Part shown: one piece after another, positions 1 to 6,884 of the stretch | How positions within the stretch are numbered: position 1 is the stretch's first letter | Layout of the letters: each line of letters starts with the position of its first letter | Assembly: GCA_946887065.1 (NCBI GenBank) | Contig: CAMPKL010000159.1 | Coordinates: forward strand, 1-7,512 | Reading direction: 5' to 3' | Source of the DNA: an uncultured Bryobacterales bacterium | GTDB lineage: Bacteria > Acidobacteriota > Terriglobia > Bryobacterales > UBA6623 | DNA: 7,512 bases | The notes under the pieces: generated by a model | The model's database searches: none | What the model saw: the letters and a program-made list of their open reading frames with translations, nothing else | What the model was told of the DNA's origin: nothing | Translations under genes and position numbers: made by a program

Positions 1-405
<405 letters not shown>

Positions 406-407
406 AC

Positions 408-443
408 AAAAAAGCGCCCTTGCCAAGCGAGGGGCAAGGGCGC
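408..443 (-). terminator. Rho-independent terminator of the leftward operon
   Basis: A perfect 11-bp stem (GCGCCCTTGCC at 414-424 pairs with GGCAAGGGCGC at 433-443) encloses an 8-nt loop. Six A residues at 408-413 lie just left of the stem, so the minus-strand transcript has a hairpin followed by a six-U tract, the classical intrinsic terminator layout. It sits about 38 nt beyond the stop codon of the gene at 482-2263. It also starts 3 nt after the murA stop. Read rightward, however, the stem is followed by GTATAGCG with no U-tract, so it would end murA transcription poorly, although it could protect the murA mRNA 3' end. Confidence 0.85.
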
Positions 444-481
444 GTATAGCGATTGAGCGAAAGTCGAGACTTGAGGGCAGC

Positions 482-2263
482 CTAAGGGGCCATGTCTTGT
501 TCTTGAATGGGGTTGGTCCACTCCTCCATCCAGTTCTCGTCGCCGAACGCTCCGTTGAACGTGGCGGACTGATCGAAGAAGCCGTCGTCCGGAGGCAGGA
601 TCCAGTTCGCATCGAACACCGGCGACTCCGAAAGCGGACGGAAATCAGGATTGCTGTACTCCAGCGGATTGCGGAGCATCGGGTTGGCGACGAAGACGTT
701 GGGCGCCGTGGCGAAGTACGTCTGGCCCAGCGCTGAGACCTGGCCGCTGAGGTTATTGACTGTGCCGCTGGCGCCGCCGTTCATCCACATCATAATGCCG
801 TTGAAGTTCAGTTGGGATCCCAGCTGGGCTTGCGTGACGTCGCCGTCGATATGGACGCCGTTGTCGACCCAGTTGTAGATGACGATGTTGTTGTAAGAGC
901 CGCCGGCGCCCCGGCGCAGATACATGCCGGAAACCGAGCCTTCATCCACGCCGTCCGCAAAGGAGTTGCCGACGCCGACCAGCGTTCCATTGAAGAAGGT
1001 CGGTTTCGTCCTCGGCGCGGCGCCGAAATCGTTCTCGTTGTTGTCCATCTCGAAGCCGCGATTGGTGTTGTCGAGATTGCCGACGCCCACGAAGTACTGC
1101 ACCTTGCCCGTCCAACCGATTTGTCCGTCGAAGTGGTCGTCGCGCGGGTAAGTCGAGAGCAAGTGGCTCGCGTTCATCGTGCCGCTGAACCATTCGAAGC
1201 TATCGTCGAGTCCGTACGAAGACTGCAAGTGATGAGCCGTGGTGCCGGCGCCGCAAGCGCCAAACGTGAAGGCGTTGATTTCGTCGTTGGGGCGCAACTC
1301 GGCTCCGGCAAACTCAAGCCGCACGTAGCTGAGCGTGCCGCAGTTGTGAGCCGGATCGGTTCCGCCGTAGGTGGTATAGCTCTCCGGGGGCAAGCCCTCG
1401 ATGCTGCCTGTGCCTTGCGGCCAGTTGGAAGGAGCCTTGCCCAGCATCACCAGACCGCCCCAGTCGCCGCCGCGGCGTTGTCCGAACTGCACCGAGCTAG
1501 TCATGATGATCGGGCGCGATCGCGTTCCGGCGGCTTCAATGCGGCCGGTGTTGCCGATGATGATCGCTGAGGGCGGTTGTGAACCGGGTTGGCCGATCAC
1601 GAACGTGCCGGGCTCGATCGTCAGCACGCCGCCGTCACGAACAATGTAGAGTCCGCTGAGGCGATAGGCTTTGGTATTGACCAATGTCTTCGCGGTAGTC
1701 AGCGAGCCTGTGATGTCTTCAAAACCGTCGACGACGCCGATCTTCCAGTAGGCAGCCTTGACTACCCGGCCGCCCGTATACTCGCGCAGCTCGATAACGA
1801 TCGTGTGCATGCCCAACTCGTTGGGAATCGTAATCGCCGGGAACATCCCGCCGGAGCCGGCCAAGATAGCCTTCTCGGCTTCGGGCAGCCGCACGATATC
1901 GAAACCCTGCGAGAATGTCTTGCCGAAGATGTCGGCAGCCGTCGAATTGCCGGTCGACAGGTAAGTCTTCGCGCCGGTTTGGTTGTTCACTCGGTAGGCG
2001 ACGATGGTGTAGGGGTAAAGATCGTTGTTCGGCTTGATCGTCCAGCGAAGAGTCAGTTGCTGGCCCGGCTGGTAGACGTATTTATCGCTCCAGGCCCACA
2101 GGGCGGCGGAAGTTCCGAGTTGCTCGAAGCCTGTGAGGGCTTTGGCGGCGTCGCCGGAGCTGAGGGAAGCAAAGCGGGGTTGTGCTCCGCGCTCCGCGGC
2201 TTGCAGGCCAAGGCAGAGAGCGGCGGCAAGAATTGCGTACTTAACTGTTGATCGCACGTACAT
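482..2263 (-). CDS. Secreted right-handed beta-helix-like protein, partner of a TonB-dependent receptor
   Basis: 593 residues. The ATG at 2261-2263 is preferred because AGGAG lies 5 nt upstream and a signal peptide follows at once (basic MYVRSTVK, hydrophobic stretch about 9-22). The frame stays open further upstream only because it overlaps the receptor gene. Residues about 55-178 look like a beta-sandwich. Residues about 185-560 look like a parallel beta-helix, with short turns such as GGVLTIEPGTFVIGQ, RRGGDWGGLVMLGKAP, GTLSYVRLEFAGAE and DDSFEWFSGTMNASHLL. The end (GAFGDENWMEEW) is typical of the family. From memory, this family is common in Bacteroidetes as secreted proteins encoded beside TonB receptors, often with a type IX sorting tail. 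No such tail is visible here. An Asp/Glu/Asn-rich stretch at 353-412 could bind cations. Cys308 and Cys336 are the only mature cysteines. No catalytic motif was recognised, so the function is unknown; ligand capture or surface display is inferred. Confidence 0.88.
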   Translation of the reverse strand: MYVRSTVKYAILAAALCLGLQAAERGAQPRFASLSSGDAAKALTGFEQLGTSAALWAWSDKYVYQPGQQLTLRWTIKPNNDLYPYTIVAYRVNNQTGAKTYLSTGNSTAADIFGKTFSQGFDIVRLPEAEKAILAGSGGMFPAITIPNELGMHTIVIELREYTGGRVVKAAYWKIGVVDGFEDITGSLTTAKTLVNTKAYRLSGLYIVRDGGVLTIEPGTFVIGQPGSQPPSAIIIGNTGRIEAAGTRSRPIIMTSSVQFGQRRGGDWGGLVMLGKAPSNWPQGTGSIEGLPPESYTTYGGTDPAHNCGTLSYVRLEFAGAELRPNDEINAFTFGACGAGTTAHHLQSSYGLDDSFEWFSGTMNASHLLSTYPRDDHFDGQIGWTGKVQYFVGVGNLDNTNRGFEMDNNENDFGAAPRTKPTFFNGTLVGVGNSFADGVDEGSVSGMYLRRGAGGSYNNIVIYNWVDNGVHIDGDVTQAQLGSQLNFNGIMMWMNGGASGTVNNLSGQVSALGQTYFATAPNVFVANPMLRNPLEYSNPDFRPLSESPVFDANWILPPDDGFFDQSATFNGAFGDENWMEEWTNPIQEQDMAP

Positions 2264-2268
2264 GATTT

Positions 2269-2273
2269 CTCCT
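2269..2273 (-). promoter_or_regulatory. Ribosome binding site deciding the start at 2263
   Basis: The minus strand reads AGGAG, then AAATC, then ATG. This is the strongest Shine-Dalgarno match in the operon. It fixes the start of the beta-helix gene inside a much longer open frame that runs back into the receptor gene. Confidence 0.85.
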
Positions 2274-2313
2274 GAAGTTCTTGTCGTTCGAAGCGGTCTC
2301 CCCATCGCGTTCC

Positions 2314-5082
2314 CTAGAAGAAGGAATAGCTCATGCCTACGCTGTAGGTTCTGCCCAGGCGATAACTGCGCTGCAGAATATCCGCTTGGGTCCACTCGAA
2401 ATGGTTGTCGGTTAGGTTCTCCGCGCTGAAACGAATGTTCCAGTCGCGCTCTTCGCTGATGTTGTACTGATAGACGAAGTCGAGGAAGGTATTGCCTTCC
2501 TGGTAGACATCGGGCAAGCCGATGGCGCCGACGTCTGTGATTCGGCGCGACACGTGATTCACGTAAAAACGCGCATTGCTGCGCCAGCGAGGCTTCAGCC
2601 ATTCGGTGACGACGTTGTAGATGACGCGCGACTGGCCCATCATCGGCCGGTTCAGCGAGGTCAGCAGGTCGCGCTGAGCTTCCCCGAGTTGGACGTCGGA
2701 ATCGACGAGCGTCAGGTTGGCCTGCAGGCTGAATTGATTGAGGCTCGGCTTGATCCAACCCAGGGTGCGCCGGTATTCCAGCTCGATGCCTTGGTTCGTG
2801 CCGCCTTCGGCATTGATGTACGTCTGCCGCAGGTCGCCTGTGGTCGGTTGAATGGTGACCTCGATCGGGTCTGTGAAGTCTTTGTAAAAGTAGCTGACCG
2901 CCGCCACTTGGTCGCCGCCGAAGAAGTGTTCCCAGCGGGCGTCGAAGTTCTGAATCTTGGCCCGAACCAGGTCCGGGTTGCCGGCGAAGCTGTAGCCGCC
3001 AAGAACGTTGACGAAGTCAAAGGGCGACAACTCGCGGAAGTCCGGTCGCGACAGCGTTTGGCTATAGCCGAAGCGCAAATTCGACTTTTGCGACAGCGCG
3101 TAGACCAAGTTGATGCCGGGCAGAGGATCGGTGTTGGCCAGGCGGGAGATCGCCGGCACGGCGCCTGGTATCAACGGATCCAGTGTTTCGACCAGGATCT
3201 CCGCGTCTTCGACGCGAACGCCGCCCACCACTCTCCACTTGCCGCCGAACGAAAGATCCAGCAGCGCATAGCCGGCGTAGACGTCCATGGAAGCTTCGTA
3301 CTGGTCGGTGCTGCGCGTGTTTTCGCGAATCTGGAACAGAGTCGGCGTGATGTTTTCCGGCGCGAACAACTGATTGCTGGGAAGGCTCAGATCGAGCTCG
3401 AACAGCCGCAGCGGCACGAAGCGGAAGCGGCGGGCCGAGAAGTCGCGGTCGCGGAATGTACCGCGGAAGCCGACCTCAATGCTGCCGCTGAAGGAGTTGC
3501 GGTAGAAAGGCGTCGACCAACTGACCTGCGGTTCAAGGATGCGGTCCTCGAGATTGTTGGTGAAGCGCGTACCGGACTGCGGAGACGCCAAAAAGGTGGC
3601 TGGCCCGTCGTCGTGGAGGGCGCGGACGACTTCGCGCATGTCGGGTTCGTCGCGCGAACTCTTGGAGTACGTGAACTGCCAGTTCAGCAGGCTGTTGCCT
3701 AGCCCAGTAAAGAAGTGCTCGCCCTCCAGGCCGTGCGACAACAAGGACCGTTCTACCCAGCGCAAACGTTCGTTGCGAATGCGGGTATCGATGCCGCCGT
3801 TGAGTCCTTCGATGACGCGGGCCTCTTTGTCGCTCTCGCGCGTCAGCGTGTTGCGGAAGATCAACTTGTTGGAGGGGTTGATCGAGTACGCCAGATTGAG
3901 TACGCCTCCCAGCCGAGACGATTCGGTATCGGACTCGTAGTCGGGGTAGTCTGTAAAGATTCCGGCCTGGCCGCCGCCCGTGTTGACCAGGAAACGAAGC
4001 AACTCGGATTGGCGCTGAATCTTGTTGGAAAACGTCACGGCGCCGACGACGCCCAACTTGCCCCAAGTGTTGCCGCCGGCCACCGAATAACCGACCCAGG
4101 GGCGCAAGCTGTCTTTCGGCGTCGTTTCCCAGTTGTTCGAGAACGAACGGCCGATCTGTTGGAACTCTTCCGGCGTGTACGCGCCGGGGAAAATTCGACC
4201 GTCCTCGGGCACGAGCGACGGCAGATCGCGGCCTCCGTCGTCGAAGCCCCAGAAATCGCTTCCGCCGCCGGGGTAACTCCTGCCTTCTTGGAATGTGCTT
4301 CGAGAATTGAATCCGACACTCGCGCCGACTGTGAAGATTTTCTGGTCCGGAAACTCAACGGTTTCGAGCTGGACGACGCCGCCGGCGAACTCGCCCGGCA
4401 TGTCCGGGGTATAGGTCTTCAAAACCTTCACGTTGCTGAGCAGAGAAGCCGGGAATAAGTCGAGAGGTACGACGCGCCGCTCGGGCTCTGTAGTTGGCAG
4501 CATCGAATTGTTGAGCATCGTGCTGCTGTAGCGTTCGCCCAATCCGCGTACGTAAACGTAGCCGCCTTCGACGACGGACACTCCGGTGACCTTCTCGACG
4601 GCTCCGGCTGCATCGGAGGCGGTCGATTTGGAGATTTCCTCCGTCGACAGACTATCGCTCACGACCGGCGCGAGCTTTCGCTCGAGCAGGACCGCCGCGG
4701 CAGTCGCCATCGGCGCGTCGATGGTTTCAACTACCTCGACGGTCGTAATGTTGCCTTCAGTCGCCAGCACCAAGCTGCCGTCGGCAGTCTCGCCTGCCGT
4801 GACGGCGACGCCATCGACTTTTGCCGGGAGGTAGTTCGGCGCCGTGACGGCGACGGCGTACGTTCCCGCCGGAAGCTTGAATTGGTAAGTGCCGTCCAGG
4901 TCGGTCACCGCGGTGAGTTCCGGCTGGCCTTCAACCGAGACCTTCGCTCCGCGTACGGGTTCGCCGCTATTGCCGTCAAAGACGAAGCCGAGGATAGTGC
5001 CGCCCGCGGACTGCGCCCACGCCGGCGGAGAGATATTGGCTATGAGTAGAGCGATAGCCATCGCTAAGTAAATTCGTTTCAT
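2314..5082 (-). CDS. TonB-dependent outer-membrane receptor with N-terminal carboxypeptidase-regulatory-like domain
   Basis: 922 residues. It should form a 22-strand outer-membrane barrel with a plug, importing a ligand using TonB-ExbB-ExbD energy. The signal peptide is MKRIYLAMAIALLIANI with likely cleavage after AWA (residue 23). Residues about 28-106 form a CarboxypepD_reg-like beta-sandwich (GFVFDGNSGEPVRGAKVSV, TDLDGTYQFKLPAGTY). A TonB-box-like TTVEVVETI follows at 113-121. The plug spans about 130-245, with VYVRGLGERYSSTMLNN, PERRVVPLDLFPASLL and TPDMPGEFAGGVVQLET. The rest is barrel, ending YSVGMSYSFF with the terminal Phe expected of a BAM signal. The start at 5082 puts the signal peptide at the N-terminus. 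An in-frame GTG at 5109 would add MFLLLANKR, which is less plausible. Neither start has a clear Shine-Dalgarno site. It lies 50 nt after the upstream gene and 50 nt before the downstream one. The architecture resembles carbohydrate and other large-ligand receptors, but the substrate cannot be read. Confidence 0.95.
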   Translation of the reverse strand: MKRIYLAMAIALLIANISPPAWAQSAGGTILGFVFDGNSGEPVRGAKVSVEGQPELTAVTDLDGTYQFKLPAGTYAVAVTAPNYLPAKVDGVAVTAGETADGSLVLATEGNITTVEVVETIDAPMATAAAVLLERKLAPVVSDSLSTEEISKSTASDAAGAVEKVTGVSVVEGGYVYVRGLGERYSSTMLNNSMLPTTEPERRVVPLDLFPASLLSNVKVLKTYTPDMPGEFAGGVVQLETVEFPDQKIFTVGASVGFNSRSTFQEGRSYPGGGSDFWGFDDGGRDLPSLVPEDGRIFPGAYTPEEFQQIGRSFSNNWETTPKDSLRPWVGYSVAGGNTWGKLGVVGAVTFSNKIQRQSELLRFLVNTGGGQAGIFTDYPDYESDTESSRLGGVLNLAYSINPSNKLIFRNTLTRESDKEARVIEGLNGGIDTRIRNERLRWVERSLLSHGLEGEHFFTGLGNSLLNWQFTYSKSSRDEPDMREVVRALHDDGPATFLASPQSGTRFTNNLEDRILEPQVSWSTPFYRNSFSGSIEVGFRGTFRDRDFSARRFRFVPLRLFELDLSLPSNQLFAPENITPTLFQIRENTRSTDQYEASMDVYAGYALLDLSFGGKWRVVGGVRVEDAEILVETLDPLIPGAVPAISRLANTDPLPGINLVYALSQKSNLRFGYSQTLSRPDFRELSPFDFVNVLGGYSFAGNPDLVRAKIQNFDARWEHFFGGDQVAAVSYFYKDFTDPIEVTIQPTTGDLRQTYINAEGGTNQGIELEYRRTLGWIKPSLNQFSLQANLTLVDSDVQLGEAQRDLLTSLNRPMMGQSRVIYNVVTEWLKPRWRSNARFYVNHVSRRITDVGAIGLPDVYQEGNTFLDFVYQYNISEERDWNIRFSAENLTDNHFEWTQADILQRSYRLGRTYSVGMSYSFF

Positions 5083-5132
5083 TCGCTTATTCGCTAAAAG
5101 TAAAAACACAGTAAGAAGATTGGGCGGCTTGG

Positions 5133-5921
5133 TTATTCAGCGACCCATATCGAGACCACGTTGCTGCCGAGGGTCGAGGCCTCAATAAAGAGAGGCACTT
5201 GACCAGAGATGAACGACTGATTCGGAACGACGACGTTGATTTGCCAAAGCGCGGCAAAGCCGGGGGCAAGACCGGAGAACTGAACACCCGCTTCGGCGAC
5301 CGACACGTAAACCTTGGGCATCGTGCCGGTGAGGATGAGGTTTGGCGCGCCCGGGGCGGCGGCTCCGCTCGGGTTAGGAAAGTTGGCGAAGTTTCCGCCC
5401 GTTCCGTAGATCTGCACAACCTCGCCGCGTTGCGCGGGGTTGTTCGGACCGTTGACGGAGAAATCTTGATTGAGTACCGCGCCAGGCTGCAAGACGTCGG
5501 CTGGATTCTTGATGAAGATGCCGGGGCTGACGGGCCAAACGTTGATAAAGCCGTCGAATGTCGTCAGTCCCGACACGGTGATCTTCAGCGGATGTTTCCC
5601 TTCGGCAGTACCTGCAGGAACCACGAAGTTGATTTGGCTCGGGCCGACGTAGTTCAACGGCGCCGGGACATTGTCCACCAGGACCTGAACGCCGCCGAGC
5701 GCAGTCGGCACCGGCAAAACGCCGTTCTGGGTTTCCGTGGTTATGCCGACGGATGCAAAATCGCCGAACGCCGACGCCCACGAACCGGGCGACACCGGGA
5801 AGGATGGCTTGAAGCTGGCGCCGTTCACGATGGCGACGGACGACTGCGCCAGTGCGGGCGACAACGTCGCTAAGGCCAGGCTCAGGGCAATCAGCAGTCG
5901 GATGAAAACTCTTTTATGCAT
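5133..5921 (-). CDS. Secreted stand-alone Solibacter-type (TIGR03437-like) domain protein
   Basis: 262 residues with a clear signal peptide: basic MHKR, a hydrophobic core at about 5-20, and a likely cut after SPALA (residue 25). The start has GAGGA 8 nt upstream. The mature protein resembles the Solibacter uncharacterized C-terminal domain, with a NGASFKPSFPVSPGSWASAFG opening, LNYVGPSQINFVVPAG, a SPGIF segment, RGEVVQIYGTGG and a WQINVVVP segment. In that family the domain is usually the tail of a long secreted protein; here it is almost the whole mature chain. It looks like two related beta-rich halves, since QINFVVP at 96-102 recurs as QINVVVP at 227-233, each after a PG or turn segment and before a strand pair. 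No cysteine or catalytic motif was seen. It is the first gene of an operon with a TonB receptor, so a surface or periplasmic binding role is possible. The biochemical function is unknown. Confidence 0.88.
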   Translation of the reverse strand: MHKRVFIRLLIALSLALATLSPALAQSSVAIVNGASFKPSFPVSPGSWASAFGDFASVGITTETQNGVLPVPTALGGVQVLVDNVPAPLNYVGPSQINFVVPAGTAEGKHPLKITVSGLTTFDGFINVWPVSPGIFIKNPADVLQPGAVLNQDFSVNGPNNPAQRGEVVQIYGTGGNFANFPNPSGAAAPGAPNLILTGTMPKVYVSVAEAGVQFSGLAPGFAALWQINVVVPNQSFISGQVPLFIEASTLGSNVVSIWVAE

Positions 5922-5929
5922 TCAGTTTT

Positions 5930-5934
5930 TCCTC
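5930..5934 (-). promoter_or_regulatory. Ribosome binding site of the first operon gene
   Basis: The minus strand reads GAGGA, an 8-nt spacer, then the ATG at 5921. It supports this start for the Solibacter-domain protein. Confidence 0.65.
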
Positions 5935-5999
5935 GGGGTTCGCGGTCTTGTCTTCACCGGTCTGTGCCGGATCTAGAACCGCCAGCGCGTCAAGTGACC

Positions 6000-6034
6000 A
6001 AGATATTGGCTGGACGATGACGGCTCGAAGACAG
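6000..6034 (-). promoter_or_regulatory. Putative Pho-box promoter of the exported-protein operon
   Basis: The minus strand carries CTGTCTT (6028-6034), a 4-nt spacer, then CCGTCAT (6017-6023). These are two heptamers in 11-bp phase, each matching the PhoB half-site CTGTCAT at six of seven positions. A weaker unit in the same phase lies upstream (GTTTCAC, 6039-6045). TATCTT at 6000-6005, matching four of six bases of the -10 consensus, begins 11 nt after the second heptamer, close to the spacing known for E. coli pho promoters, where the Pho box replaces the -35 element. The start codon is 96 nt from the box, predicting a leader of about 70 nt. The spacer (CGAG) is less AT-rich than usual. The match was found by eye, so it is suggestive only. 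Confidence 0.45.
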
Positions 6035-6072
6035 AAAGGTGAAACTTGAATCAAAACGGTCCGTTCGTCCTT

Positions 6073-6750
6073 CTAGGCGCGAAAGGTATAGCCGACGCCG
6101 CGCAGAGATTGGATCCAACGCGGATTCGACGGTTCGGATTCGACCTTGTTGCGCAGCCGCACGATGCAGGCGTCCACGGTTCTTTCCATAACGTCCTTGC
6201 CGTGGCCCCATACCGCATCCAACAGGCGCTCGCGCGAAAAGACCTGGTCCGGATAGCTCATCAGGTGTTCAAGCAAGCGGAACTCGGTGGCAGTCAGCGA
6301 CACCGGGCTGCCGTTGATTTGCACGGTAAACTGCGTGCGGTTAAGCTCGATCGGACCGGCCTTGATCAGGTCCGTCTTGCGCGGCGCTTCCCGCAAGTGA
6401 ATTTTGATGCGCGCCAGTAGTTCGCGGACCGAAAAGGGCTTGACGAGATAGTCGTTGCCGCCGAGTTCCAGTCCGAGTACGCGGTCGGTTTCACTGGAAC
6501 GCGCCGTCAGGAAGATGATCGGCGTCGACTTCAAGTTCTGATCAGCCCGAACGTGCCGGCAAATGTCGAGGCCGTCTTGTTCGGGCAACATGACGTCGAG
6601 CAAAATTAGATCAGCTTTGCTTTGACGCAGAAACTCCACCGCCCGGTCTCCGGTTTCGCGGGTAGCGACGGCATAGCCGGCCTGTTCGAGCCGGTGCCGC
6701 AGCAGTGCAAGCAGATCGGTGTCGTCCTCGATTACCGCGATTTTCGGCAT
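6073..6750 (-). CDS. OmpR/PhoB-family response regulator
   Basis: 225 residues, full length for the family. It should act in the cytoplasm as a phosphorylation-controlled DNA-binding transcription factor. The receiver domain (1-120) has the acidic pair E8/D9/D10, the phospho-acceptor D52 in LLDVMLPEQDG, the switch Thr82 (FLTARS), Tyr101 and Lys104 in NDYLVKPFS. The winged-helix domain (about 127-225) has SLTATEFRLLEHL, VFSRERLLDAVWG, the recognition-helix region ERTVDACIVRLRNKVE and the RGVGYTF wing. The effector domain resembles E. coli PhoB (SREQLLNHVWG, RTVDVHIRRLRKAL), but this subfamily is large and a specific phoB name is not proven. No histidine kinase is adjacent in the window. The same-strand transport operon starts 151 nt downstream. 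The ATG at 6750 gives the canonical N-terminus, although no clear Shine-Dalgarno site precedes it. Confidence 0.94.
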   Translation of the reverse strand: MPKIAVIEDDTDLLALLRHRLEQAGYAVATRETGDRAVEFLRQSKADLILLDVMLPEQDGLDICRHVRADQNLKSTPIIFLTARSSETDRVLGLELGGNDYLVKPFSVRELLARIKIHLREAPRKTDLIKAGPIELNRTQFTVQINGSPVSLTATEFRLLEHLMSYPDQVFSRERLLDAVWGHGKDVMERTVDACIVRLRNKVESEPSNPRWIQSLRGVGYTFRA

Positions 6751-6779
6751 CTTTATGCTTTCAAGGTACGCAGCCCGGT

Positions 6780-6797
6780 GTGACAGCCTGATTAAGG
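6780..6797 (-). promoter_or_regulatory. Weak Pho-box-like site upstream of the response regulator
   Basis: The minus strand reads CCTTAAT (6791-6797), four spacer bases, then CTGTCAC (6780-6786). The second heptamer fits the PhoB half-site consensus fully when the last base may be C or T. The first matches at only four of seven positions. The site lies 29 nt upstream of the regulator start, which leaves little room for a -10 element, and no convincing one is seen. It could reflect autoregulation, could act on the divergent gene, or could be chance. Confidence 0.22.
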
Positions 6798-6884
6798 GAC
6801 GGTGAAGCTTTTTGGAATATTGGCTTAAGGTTTGAGGTCACTCTTCTTGGGCGCTTCGAGCGGCTCATGATATCCTTGCGCTCT

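Noticed and set aside
2264..2313. Both operon junctions are exactly 50 nt long (the other is 5083-5132), suggesting a shared element
   Set aside because: The two spacers show no sequence similarity and no common hairpin, so the equal length looks coincidental.
2264..2758. The open frame of the beta-helix gene extends about 165 codons upstream of 2263, into the receptor gene
   Set aside because: The extension overlaps the receptor coding region, is rich in Arg/Gln/Pro as expected of an out-of-frame shadow, and would bury a good signal peptide. AGGAG just before 2263 marks the real start.
2554..3702. Long plus-strand open frame opposite the receptor gene (similar ones at 812-1570, 1589-2251 and 3715-4458)
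   Set aside because: These are antisense shadows in GC-rich coding DNA. Their translations resemble no family and have no start signals.
5083..5109. GTG start at 5109 for the receptor
   Set aside because: It would place nine residues before a complete signal peptide, and there is no Shine-Dalgarno support. ATG at 5082 is preferred, although it also lacks a good site.
5998..6009. Imperfect palindrome CCAAGATATTGG as an operator
   Set aside because: Four-base arms with a 4-nt centre are common by chance, and it overlaps the proposed -10. There is no second copy.
6001..6011. 11-mer AGATATTGGCT shared with 5031-5041
   Set aside because: Several 11-base matches are expected by chance in a window this size. 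The other copy lies inside the receptor signal-peptide coding region.
6055..6065. Short inverted repeat AACGG-T-CCGTT just after the response-regulator stop, as a terminator
   Set aside because: After allowing a 3-nt loop the stem is only 4 bp and there is no proper T-tract. Transcription may read through from the regulator into the operon.
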